Of a stretch of DNA of 64,000 bases, positions 53,286-63,894 are shown in pieces. The notes under the pieces were generated by a model, which saw only the letters and a program-made list of their open reading frames with translations, had not been told where the DNA came from and made no database searches. This DNA comes from Anniella stebbinsi (lineage: Eukaryota; Chordata; Lepidosauria; Squamata; Anniellidae), in contig JARDYH010000001.1 of the NCBI GenBank assembly GCA_029215795.1, positions 117,020,533-117,084,532 of the forward strand, written 5' to 3'. The stretch's first letter is position 1, and every line of letters starts with the position of its first letter. Made by a program: the position numbers and the translations under genes.

Positions 53286-56200
53286 TAGGGGTGTGCATCG
53301 GATCGGATCCGATCCACGATCCGAATCCGATCCGACCCAAAATCGGGAAAATCCGATCCGATCCGATCCGATCCGACCAACCTCCGATCCGATCCGATCC
53401 GATCCGATGAGGTCCGATCCGGATCGGACGCCATTTTGAATGCTTTTTCCCATAGCCAAGTATTGTTTTACAAAAACGCCTATAACTTTTTCATTTTTAA
53501 AGATAGAAGGATGAAACTTGGGGACGTTGTAGACTGGTTAGGGATAGTTATCTGTGAGAAATTTCAGAAAGATTGGTGCATGCGTTTTGTGGCAATTAAT
53601 TTTTTAATAAATACCCAGGAATGCTTATAGCTTTGTCATTTTTAAAGTTACAAACATGAAACTTTGCCACATTGTAGGAGGTACCTTGGGACCTATGTGT
53701 GTGAAATTTCAGAAACATAGGTGCTTGCCTTGTGTGGCAATTAATTTTAGAAAAATGGGTAGTAGTGGGGTAAATACAGTTATGCCTCCCATTTTTTTAT
53801 TTTTTAAGATACAAACAGGAAACTTGGGCACATTACAGGTACCACTTGCCTTGATATGTGAGTGAAATTTCAGAAACATTGGAGCTTGCCTTGTGTGGCA
53901 ATTAAGTTTTGAAACAATGAGGAAAGAAACACCTATAACTTTGTCATTTTTAAAGTTACACACATGACACTTTGCCACATTGTAGGTGGTACCTTGGGAC
54001 CTATGTGTGTGAAATTTCAGAAACATAGGTGCTTGCCTTGTGTGGCAATTAATTTTAGAAAAATGGGTAGTAGTGGGGTAAATACAGTTACGCCTCCCAT
54101 TTTTTTAGTTTTGAAGATACAAACAGGAAACTTGGGCACATTACAGGGAACACTTCACTTGATATGTGTGTAAAATTTCAGAAACATTGGTGCTTGCCTG
54201 GTGTGGCAATTAATTTTTGAAACAATGAGGGATTCATTGGACAGCACTTGCCCATAGGGATTCATTGGACAGTACTTTCCCATAGGGAATCATTGCATTG
54301 CACTTTCCCATAGGGAATCATTGCATTGCACTTTCCCACTGAGAAATACAGTTATGCCTCCCACATTTTTATTTTTGAAGATACAAACAGGAAACTTGGG
54401 CACATTGTAGACTGGTTAGGGATAGTTATCTGTGAGAAATTTCAGAAAGATTGGTGCATGCGTTTTGTGGCAATTAATTTTTTAATAAATACCCAGGAAT
54501 GCCTATAACTTTGTCATTTTTAAAGTTACACACATGAAACTTTGCCACATTGTAGGAGGTACCTTGGGACCTATGTGTGTGAAATTTCAAAAACGTAGGT
54601 GCTTGCCTTGTATGGCAATTAATTTTAGAAAAATGGGTAGTAGTGGGGTAAATACAGTTACGCCTCCCATTTTTTTATTTTTTAAGATACAAACAGGAAA
54701 CATGGGCACATTACAGGGAACACTTCACTTGATAGGTGTGTAAAATTTCCGAAAGCTGGGTCCAGGCATGTGGTGGCAATTAATTTTTGAAACAATGAGG
54801 AAAGAAACGCCTATAACTTTTTTATTTTAAAAGTTAGAAGTCTGAACATTGCTCACTTTGTAGATGGGTTAGGGGTAGATATGTGTCAGAAATTTCAGAA
54901 TGATAGGTCCAGGCATTTGATGGCTATGGAATTTTTAGATTAAATGTTTCAAAAAATGTTCCACAGAGGCCAGGTCTTCCTTTCCTCCCCCTCCCGCTTC
55001 CCGCGAAGAAAAGGAAACACTGTCTCGTCTCGATCCCTTTGATCCTTGCTAGTATCCATTACAGGGCTCGTGTCTGCTTGAGTAAAAAGTGAAAGTAGGA
55101 AAGCAGACACGAGCCCTGTAATGGATACTAGCAAGGATCAAAGGGATCGAGACAAGACAGTGTTTCCTTTTCTTCGCGGGAAGCGGGAGGGGGAGGAAAG
55201 GAAGACCTGGCCTCTGTGGAACATTTTTTGAAACATTTAATCTAAAAATTCCATAGCCATCAAATGCCTGGACCTATCATTCTGAAATTTCTGACACATA
55301 TCTACCCCTAACCCATCTACAAAGTGAGCAATGTTCAGACTTCTAACTTTTAAAATAAAAAAGTTATAGGCGTTTCTTTCCTCATTGTTTCAAAAATTAA
55401 TTGCCACCACATGCCTGGACCCAGCTTTCGGAAATTTTACACACCTATCAAGTGAAGTGTTCCCTGTAATGTGCCCATGTTTCCTGTTTGTATCTTAAAA
55501 AATAAAAAAATGGGAGGCGTAACTGTATTTACCCCACTACTACCCATTTTTCTAAAATTAATTGCCATACAAGGCAAGCACCTACGTTTTTGAAATTTCA
55601 CACACATAGGTCCCAAGGTACCTCCTACAATGTGGCAAAGTTTCATGTGTGTAACTTTAAAAATGACAAAGTTATAGGCATTCCTGGGTATTTATTAAAA
55701 AATTAATTGCCACAAAACGCATGCACCAATCTTTCTGAAATTTCTCACAGATAACTATCCCTAACCAGTCTACAATGTGCCCAAGTTTCCTGTTTGTATC
55801 TTCAAAAATAAAAATGTGGGAGGCATAACTGTATTTCTCAGTGGGAAAGTGCAATGCAATGATTCCCTATGGGAAAGTGCAATGCAATGATTCCCTATGG
55901 GAAAGTACTGTCCAATGAATCCCTATGGGCAAGTGCTGTCCAATGAATCCCTCATTGTTTCAAAAATTAATTGCCACACCAGGCAAGCACCAATGTTTCT
56001 GAAATTTTACACACATATCAAGTGAAGTGTTCCCTGTAATGTGCCCAAGTTTCCTGTTTGTATCTTCAAAACTAAAAAAATGGGAGGCGTAACTGTATTT
56101 ACCCCACTACTACCCATTTTTCTAAAATTAATTGCCACACAAGGCAAGCACCTATGTTTCTGAAATTTCACACACATAGGTCCCAAGGTACCACCTACAA

Positions 56201-56883
56201 TGTGGCAAAGTTTCATGTGTGTAACTTTAAAAATGACAAAGTTATAGGTGTTTCTTTCCTCATTGTTTCAAAACTTAATTGCCACAAAAGGCAAGCTCCA
56301 ATGTTTCTGAAATTTCACTCACATATCAAGGCAAGTGGTACCTGTAATGTGCCCAAGTTTCCTGTTTGTATCTTAAAAAATAAAAAAATGGGAGGCGTAA
56401 CTGTATTTACCCCACTACTACCTATTTTTCTAAAATTAATTGCCACACAAGGCAAGCACCTATGTTTCTGAAATTTCACACACATAGGTCCCAAGGTACC
56501 TCCTACAATGTGGCAAAGTTTCATGTTTGTAACTTTAAAAATGACAAAGTTATAAGCATTCCTGGGTATTTATTAAAAAATTAATTGCCACAAAACGCAT
56601 GCACCAATCTTTCTGAAATTTCTCACAGATAACTATCCCTAACCAGTCTACAATGTCCCCAAGTTTCATCCTTCTATCTTTAAAAATGAAAAAGTTATAG
56701 GCGTTTTTGTAAAACAATACTTGGCTATGGGAAAAAGCATTCAAAATGGCGTCCGATCCGGATCGGACATCTGGTCCGATCCGATCCGACCAGCCTCCGA
56801 TCCGATCCGATCTGATCCGACCCCCCATGTCCGATTCCGATCCGCTATCCGATCCGATCCGGGGGGGTCAGTGCACATCCCTA
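53286..56883. mobile_element. 3.6-kb giant foldback (palindromic) hAT-type element
   Basis: Two arms (53286-55079 and 55101-56883) are almost perfect inverted copies around a 21-bp spacer. Ends TAGGGGTGTGCA / TGCACATCCCTA, flanked by an 8-bp duplication GTTAAAAG (53278-53285, 56884-56891). Next to each end lie GATCC pentamer runs. The rest of each arm consists of diverged repeats of an ~100-170 bp unit (AACTTTGTCATTTTTAAAGT ... GTGTGAAATTTCAGAAACAT ... GTGGCAATTAATTTT). The innermost 120 bp (54965-55079) are unrelated and purine/pyrimidine-rich. It encodes no transposase; the open frames mirror each other across the axis and are repeat artefacts. Confidence 0.9.
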
Positions 56884-56891
56884 GTTAAAAG

Positions 56892-57651
56892 TACTCATCC
56901 CTACACAGAAATACAAGAGGATGAGCCTGGGAGCCCCATCGAGAGCATCTGGATTAAAATAAATGGGGAAAGGAATAAAAGGAGCATGATAGTCAGAGTC
57001 TACTACCAACCACCCAATCAAGGAGAAGATGAGGACAAAATTTTTGAAAAGCAATCTGATGTAGTAGTAATGGGGGACTTCAATTAGCCCGATATCTGTT
57101 GGGAGACAAATTCTGCCAAAAGTGGTCCCTCCAAGAAATTCCTGACATGTGTGGCTGATAACTTTTTCCTACAGAAATTAGAGGAAGGAACTAGAGGAAC
57201 GGCTATCCTTGACTTGATACTGACCAATAGGGATGACTTAGTGGATAAAGTGGTAGTTATGGGAACTCTGGGGGAAAGTGACCACGTCATACTTGAGTTC
57301 TTGATTTTAAAGGAAGCAAAAGCTGAGTGTAGCCAAATGCGTACTCTGGATTTCAGGAAAGCTGGTTTTAATAAACTCAGAATTATGATAAGTAAGGTCC
57401 CATGGCAAGTGTCCCTAATGAGAAAAGGGGTCCAAGATGGGTGGGAGTTTTTTTAAAAAGGAAATTTTAAAGGCCCAATTACAAACAATTCCAACAAGGA
57501 AAAAAAGATAGAAGACAACAGAAGAAACCAATGTGGCTCCACAAAAAGCTTAGAGATGACCTGAAAATAAAAAAGGATACATATAGGAAGTGGAAGGAAG
57601 GCCAGGCTACAAAAGAAGAGTACAAGCAAGTAGCACAGAAGTGCTGGAATG
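56892..57651 (+). pseudogene. CR1 LINE endonuclease segment
   Basis: The endonuclease part of a CR1 non-LTR retrotransposon: IESIWIKINGERNKRSMIVR, VYYQPPNQGEDED, VVVMGDFN, then stop, PDICWE, KFLTCVADNFFLQKLEEGTR, GTAILDLILTNRDDLV, LGESDHVILEF, TLDFRKAGFN and VPWQVSLMRKGVQDGW. The MGDFN and SDH catalytic motifs are visible. The element is truncated on the left by the foldback boundary and broken by stops. It resumes at 58531 after an 863-bp insertion. Confidence 0.82.
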
Positions 57652-57659
57652 GTATCAGG

Positions 57660-58522
57660 TAGGGATGTGTATCGTATCGTTCAAATGTCCGATAACGATC
57701 CAATATGCTCTTTATTGTGCATGCATTTAATGATAACGATACTATAGAAAAACTTCTGATCAGTATCCGATCCGATAATTTTCAGCCCGATTATATCAGA
57801 TTATCGGACTGCCATATAAGTAAACCTATAACTTCAGTATTTTAAAAGTTAGAGGCTTGGAACTTGGTCACAGTGCTTATGGGGTATGCCTAAGTATGTG
57901 TATGAAATTTGAGATTGATCCCTCCAACCCTTGATTTTATATGAATTTTTAAAGATCGTTTAAGTTCTGACAGGTCAGAATGACAGCTCACCACGAGTGT
58001 TCAATTCAGACCTGTCAAAAAGTTGCAGGATCTTTAAAAAATTCATATAAAATCAAGGGTTGGAGGGATCGATCTCAAATTTCATACACTTGCCTAGCAC
58101 ATGTTGCTACATATATGTGCCAAATTTCAGATCAATCCCTCCACTCCTGTATTTTATATGAAATTTTGAAAGATTGTGCAACTTTTGACCTGTCAGAACT
58201 TAAACGTTCTTTAATAAATTCATATAAAATCGAGGGTTGGAGGGAAGATCTCAAATTTCATACACATACTTAGGCATACCCCATAAGCATTGTGACCAAG
58301 TTTCAAGCCTGTAACTTTGAAAATACAGAGGTTATAGGCATTTTTTTCTATTTTTTTTTAGCTCTATAGGGCACAATGAGGCTGCAAATAAAATATAGGA
58401 ATTTCCAATAATTATTGTGAAGACGATATGATTCACCTACGTTATTATCGGAGGTGATAACTTTTTTGGTCCGAAATTCCGATAATGATAAAATACGATA
58501 TTTTCGGGCGTGCACATCCCTA
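57660..58522. mobile_element. 863-bp foldback hAT-type element in CR1
   Basis: Ends TAGGGATGTGTATCG and CGTGCACATCCCTA, flanked by the 8-bp duplication GTATCAGG (57652-57659, 58523-58530). The interior is a long imperfect inverted repeat: GGGGTATGCCTAAGTATGTG, TATGAAATTTGAGATTGATC, CCTCCAACCCTTGATTTTAT on the left and complements on the right. ATCG/CGATA-rich segments sit next to each end. It has the same layout as 53286-56883 at a quarter of the length. Confidence 0.88.
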
Positions 58523-58530
58523 GTATCAGG

Positions 58531-59233
58531 AAGGCTAAATCTGAGAAGGAGCTGAGGTTAGCGAGGGATGCTAAAAGCAATAAAAAAGGCTTTCTTCAGA
58601 TATGTGAATAGTAAAAAACAGAGGAAAGAAATGGTGGTTCAACAGCTTCATGAGGATGGCAGATTGGTGACAGATGACAAAGTGCTCAATTCCTACTTTA
58701 GCTTAGTCTTCTCTCAAAAGCGACTCTATGACCCCCCTGAAAAAAGTGAAGTACAAGCTGTCGGGGCAGGATTGCAGTTCGAGATTGATAAACAAATGGT
58801 CAAAGAACACCTAATTTCTTTGAACGAGTTCAAATCTCCAAGCCCTGATGAACTGCATCCTAGAGTAATAAAGCTGGCAGAACAACTCTCAGAACCACTC
58901 TCTATTATTCTTGCGAAATCATGGAAGACGGGTGAAGTGCTGGACGACTGGAGGAGGGCTAATGTTGTCCCAATCTTCAAAAAGGGCAAAAAGGAGGAAG
59001 CTGGGAGCTACAGAACAGTCAGTCTGACATCCATCCCTGGGAAAATTTCAGAACAGATTATAAATCTGTAAACACCTTGAAAACAATGCAGTGATTACTA
59101 GAAGCCAGCATGGATTTGTCAAGAACAAATCCTGTCAGACTATTCAATCTGATCTCATTTTTTGATTGGGTAACCTCCCTTGTGGACTGTGGGAATGCTG
59201 TGGATATAGTATATCTTGACTTCAGCAAAGCTT

Positions 59234-59236
<3 letters not shown>
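58531..59236 (+). pseudogene. CR1 LINE reverse transcriptase, 5' half
   Basis: CR1 coding resumes: KSNKKGFFRYVNSKKQ-like start, EMVVQQLHEDGRLVTDDKVL, NSYFSLVFSQ, SLNEFKSPSPDELHPRVIKL, AEQLSEPLSIILAKSWKTGE, VLDDWRRANVVPIFKKGKKE, YRTVSLTSIPGKISEQIINL, stop, then shifted frames HGFVKNKSC and VDIVYLDFSKAF (motif A). The sequence stops there at a (TA)n tract, so motifs B and C (YADD) are absent. Dead. Confidence 0.85.

Positions 59237-59288
<52 letters not shown>
59237..59288. repeat. Microsatellite (TA)n
   Basis: About 25 TA units at the junction between CR1 and an antisense L1 end. Confidence 0.95.
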
Positions 59289-59293
<5 letters not shown>

Positions 59294-59598
59294 TATTTAT
59301 TTCAACATAATAAAACATAAACAACATAAAATACAATACATAACCCTCTACGACCCCCCCCCATGCACCCCATCCCCATGAGACCTTCTCTTAATCATTC
59401 TTCATCTTTCCAAAATTTTAACAGCTCTTTTGAAGGTTGATATCCTTTCCCCGAACTTCATACATATTCCAAAAAGGGACTCCATATTTCTCCAAAATCA
59501 TTCTTACTGGACATTCCCCTTCTTATTTTCATTCTACACGTCAATTTATCATTCAATGCCATATCCCATATTCTTTGTACCATTCTTCTATAGACCTT
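59289..59598 (-). mobile_element. Antisense L1-type 3' end fragment
   Basis: The minus strand reads ALNDKLTCRMKIRRGMSSKN DFGEIWSPFLEYV, which resembles the end of L1 ORF2, followed by an A/T-rich 3' UTR toward 59289. It is truncated where the DIRS element begins. Confidence 0.5.
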
Positions 59599-60664
59599 TC
59601 CCCACCCTGCCCGCTGGGATGGGGAGAGGAGATTGCGGGCGAGGATGGGGAGAGGTGATGTGGGGGGCCACCATAGGGTGGCCCAGGGTGGTGCCACCGG
59701 AGATAGGAGGGGTCTGTGGCTATTTAAGGGGGACCAAGACCCCTCCAAATCTCCACTGTGTGCTGCGCAGCTAGCAGCGAAGCAGAGCTGAACAAGCACT
59801 ACCAGCGAGGAAGCAATTGAGAAGAAGGAAGCAATTGAGAAGAAGGCTGACTTACCCTGAGCTCCAGCAAGCAAAAAGAAAATTGGCTCCAAGGCGAGCG
59901 GGAAAGCGGCTTGAAGAGGCTTCCCGCTGCGCCTCCGCGGCGGTAAGCCGCTCGGCGGCGGCCGCTCGAAGCGGCTAGAGGTCCGGCGGTGCTGCTGCGG
60001 CGCCAGCAGCACCACAGCGTTCGTCAGGGCCTAGGAAGCGGCGAGAAGAGGCCTCGGAAGCGGCGAGAAGAGGAAGAGGAAGCCCCACCGGATATCCCGC
60101 CCCCTCCACAGCTAGCGCGGTAGCAGCCAGCGGCAGGGAACTGCCGAAGATCAGCAGGAGGGCTGCACAGCAAAGAAGCCGGCCGCAGCGGAGACCCCGG
60201 TGGCGGCGAGATCAGCTGTAAAGCGCTTGCCCTGCGGCTGGGAGCAGCACAAGGCAGCGCAACCCGGCTGGGGCCAGGGGCAATCAGGCAGCAAGAAGCA
60301 AAGGAGCAACTTTGATCCTAGGACGGGAAGAGCCTTCTGTGACAGGGCAGCTGCAACGGAAGGCGGCTTCCACGGACTCCTCCATCCCCAGGCTGTGCCT
60401 TTCAGGTTTTGGGTAGCCGGGGGGGGGGAGGGGCGTATTAGGCTGTTCCTAGCGATTTACAACGTTGCAGGAGGACATCTGAACTCCAGCAGGCGGGAAA
60501 GATTCCTTGGAGGGGGGGGTTTGGAGGCCCTTCCCCCTTTGTTCTTATTCATAAATACCTGTTTTCTAAGTGGGAATTTAGAGCAGTTCTTTATTCAGTG
60601 TTAACAATACTGGGCTATTTGTTTTAGCAGTTGATATTTGTTCTTGGCTAAGTGCAATCGTACA

Positions 60665-60750
60665 GGGGCTGTAGCTCAAGGGGACTGCGTCAGAAGGTCC
60701 CAGGTTCAATCCCTACCATCTCCAGGTAGTGCAGAAAAAGCTGCTGTATG
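60665..60750 (+). repeat. SINE tRNA-like head in the DIRS leader
   Basis: GGGGCTGTAGCTCAAGGGGA and the B box GGTTCAATCCC, then ATCTCCAGGTAGTGCAGAAA. It looks tRNA-like, but the body matches the squamate SINE family, so it is not a tRNA gene. Confidence 0.55.
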
Positions 60751-60986
60751 TAACCTGGTTTGATTCAGAATAATTGCTTCGTAGTGGGTGTTATTAACAT
60801 CCCTATTTTGGTTTTCATCCTTAGTCCAAAAACCCGCTGGCAAGGCAGCTATTCAATTGCCAATTAATCTTGTGGGTATTAAACGCACTAGCAGGAATCA
60901 GGCCACCCGGTCAGTTATTTCATTATTGTTTAATCCGGCTGGTATTATAGTCTTCCTAGTAAGACAGCCGTTTACGCAGCATCATC

Positions 60987-62540
60987 ATGCCTCCGAAGAA
61001 AGGAATTGGAGGGAGGAAAGGCAAGGGAAAGGCGCCCGCACAATCTTCACAACGTAAACGGCCCATTGAAAATTCCTCCTCCGAGGAAGAACTGGACCCA
61101 CAGGTTTCCAGTCTTGTAGCCAGATTACAAGCTTTAGAAAAGGAAAAAGGTGTCTCGGCTATCCCAATTCCGATCCCGCCACGCACTCAGACTGAACGTA
61201 GGCACACCCGTAAGAAAAGGCATGACGATTTATTGAACACTCTTTCAGCTCGTCTACTGGCGATAGAAAGCGCCTCGGGTGAACCTTCCACTGAAGTGCC
61301 AGTCACGGCAGTGAGTCCAGCCACAGTTCTTCTCATTTCCATCGAAGAACAGAATACGGTGGCGTCTCCAGAGCCTACTCTTCAACACACCACTCCGGTT
61401 TTGGGACCTGTGCCTATGCCTCAAGGTGAGCTGCCATCGCATTACACCACAACGGTCCCCCAAGCGTCAGGGTTTATGCCAGCTCATTGGGGTTTTACGC
61501 CATGGTTCACCGGTCTGGGCTCGCAGATGGGAAACTTTGTTCACCCATCTTGGTCTCCCCAACCAAATTTGTCCCAGGTCACTCCTTCTGCCTCCGCAAT
61601 TACACCTTTACAAGCTGGGGTGGCACCGATGGGTACGGTGCAGCCCCAGCAGCCAGACGCCCAACTCAACACTATTCAACAGGGGCTACCACAACCCCAA
61701 GTTTCAGATGCCATGGCTGCTTGCACTGCGGTATGGCAGGGACCTGCTGGTGCGGCTGCGACCAGCGTTTCCCAGGACATTAGGGATCCTTACGCAGGTG
61801 CTTCACATGACTGTATTCCTATTGGAAGCACTTCCGCACCTTTAGGATATCAGCTGCTCCCGGCCACCAGGGAAAAAATATGTAGAGGGGAGTACGTTGA
61901 CATATTCTCCTTATTATTCCGGGAACAGGAGAGCTCAGATAAGGATAAGGGTATTGACAAACAGGCAGAAAGGTTTAAAAGGAAGAAAGTTGCGCACACC
62001 TGGGCCAATTGGTTGCCAGGATTTCTTATATATATAGGAGTAATCTTGCAACGTTTCCCAGGAAAAGGAGTTATTCTAACAAAATACCTCGATATGATCT
62101 ATCGAGCGTATTCTGAGTACGAGGGCGGGGCTTGGCTGGCTTACGACCAATCATTTCGTCGAAGGGCTGCGTTTGATCACGCCCTTCGGTGGGATGTCAA
62201 AGATCATGACCTGTAGTTACAGTTCATGACGCCAGCCCGGCCTGGATTTGGCGACAGGGCGGATAGCGGACATATCCTAGCCAAGCAACAGCCCGCGTCT
62301 ACCTCCAGGGGATACGCGGGCCAGGCGGTTCAACACCGCTCGCTCTGCTGGGACTTCAATAAAGGCTGCTGCACACGCAATCCCTGTAGATTCAGACATG
62401 AATGTCAAAATTGCTCAGGGTATCACGCCGCATCAAACTGTTTTAAAAACAGGAGCGGAAAATGGCCTGGTAAGGACGCACAGGGCCCCAATCGAGCCGG
62501 GGGGCAGCCACCTCCTTCCAAAGGGACCCAGCCCGGTTAA
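60987..62540 (+). pseudogene. DIRS gag-like ORF with one in-frame stop
   Basis: A structural protein of the DIRS element, predicted to bind element RNA. From ATG 60987: basic N-terminus (MPPKKGIGGRKGKGKAP), a Ser/Glu patch, a coiled segment (VSSLVARLQALEKEKG), a Pro/Gln-rich middle, then the conserved DIRS block ATREKICRGEYVDIFSLLF, RKKVAHTWANWLPGFLIYIG, LTKYLDMIYRAYSEYEGGAW, LAYDQSFRRRAAFDHALRWD. A TAG at 62214-62216 interrupts the frame, which continues without shift into a cysteine-rich zinc-finger region, LCWDFNKGCCTRNPCRFRHE, CQNCSGYHAASNCF. Without readthrough, the first 409 codons give a protein lacking the zinc fingers. Confidence 0.82.
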
Positions 62541-63780
62541 GCTTGAGCCACTGGACAAGTTACTGGCCGCGTACCCTAGATGGCAGGAGGCTTTGTACCT
62601 TAGCTTAGGTTTTAGGGAAGGTTTTCACATCCCTTTTCAAGGAGTTAGATGTAGTTCTTTTTCTAAAAATCAGAAATCCCTTTGTATGATGGAGAACATA
62701 GCTCGGGAAAAAATTAGGAAAGAAGTCGGTACAGGCAGGGTTCTGGGGCCATTTATGACCCCCCCATTCCACATTTGTGAGTATCACCTTTAGGGATCGT
62801 GCCAAAGAAGGCTCCAGGTGAATTCCGGTTGATACATAACCTATCTTTTCCAAAGGATGCTTCAGTAAATGATGCAATCCCTGAACATTTGAGCTCAGTT
62901 AGGTACGCTTCTTTCGATTCTGCTGTACGCATGGTGCGAAAAAATGGGCTAGGGGCATTGATGGGCAAATGTGATATAAAGGCTGCTTTTCGCATTATGC
63001 CCATTCACCCCGAAGTTAATTTATTAGGCTTTTGCTTCCAAGGGCAATTCTATGTGGATCATGCCCTACCCATGGGATGCTCTATTTCCTGCTAGGTATA
63101 TTGCGCAGTAAACTTCTGAACATTTTAGGCAATAAAAGGTGTCATTGAGGAGATTGCAAGGAGTACTGGGTCATCTTAATTTCGCCTGCAGGGTCATCGC
63201 CCCTGGAAGGGCCTTTTTACGACACCTTTGTTGGGCTATGTCAGGCTGGCGTAAGCCGCATCATTGCATTAGGGTTACACAGGCCATGCGAGCCGATATT
63301 GCTGTATGGCTAAATTTTCTGGAACATTTCAATAGGGTATCATTTTGGCGGCAAGAACTTTTGGTAAAGGCAGACGGGCAGGTACATTTTGACACATCAG
63401 GTTCATGGGGTTTTGGGGGTTATCTGGGGAAAGAGATGGTGTGCAGTACAATGGCCCGGAAAATGGCAGTCCGACGGCACATGCCGGGACCTTACATTCC
63501 TTGAATTATTCCCCATAGTTGTGGCAGCACGTGTGTGGGTGCATGATTTAGCCAACGCCACTGTATTGTTCTGGTGTGATAACCAGGCCACAGTATAGGT
63601 AATCAATCCCCTTTCCTCTCATAAGCCCTGTGTCATGAGCTAGGTAAGAGCCTTTACTCTTCACTGTCTTAAGTTGACATTCTTTTTCGGGCAAAGCATA
63701 TTCCGGGGCTGAATAACGATATAGCAGATGCTATGTCCCGACATCAGGTGCAGAGGTTTCGGGAATTGGCTCCTGGGCCC
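62530..63780 (+). pseudogene. DIRS reverse transcriptase / RNase H (broken)
   Basis: RT start: KLEPLDKLLAAYPRWQEALY, LSLGFREGFHIPFQG, VLGPFMTPPF. After a frameshift near 62793: VPKKAPGEFRLIHNLSFPKD, ASVNDAIPEHLSSVRYASFD, LMGKCDIKAAFRIMPIHPE (motif A), LPMGCSISC (motif B). A stop follows at 63093-63095, and the motif C (YxDD) region is missing. The next recognisable segment is SLRRLQGVLGHLNFACRVIA PGRAFLRHL, then RNase H pieces, LTFLELFPIVVAARVWVHDL ANATVLFWCDNQATV with a shift near 63440, and IPGLNNDIADAMSRHQ. Catalytically dead. Confidence 0.82.
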
Positions 63781-63894
63781 TAACAAGGCCGGAGAACATG
63801 CAATTCACTAAGCTACATCGCTGAAGCTAAGCTGGGTTGGCCCTGGTTAGGTTTTCCTCCATCCCTTTGGCTCCTTTGAAGGAGGAGATAGAGC

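Noticed and set aside
53286..53410. Short regularly repeated GATCC units as a possible CRISPR-like array
   Set aside because: Pentamers without spacers, in a vertebrate transposon end.
53656..56524. Repeated ~69-codon open frames (reading ...LCHIVGGTLGPMCVKFQ...) on both arms of the palindrome
   Set aside because: They are mirror images across the inverted repeat, occur several times per arm because the DNA unit repeats, and match no protein family.
60665..60740. Possible tRNA gene (A/B-box-like GGGGCTGTAGCTCAA...GGTTCAATCCC)
   Set aside because: No cloverleaf with a proper acceptor stem, and the flanking body matches the local SINE family.
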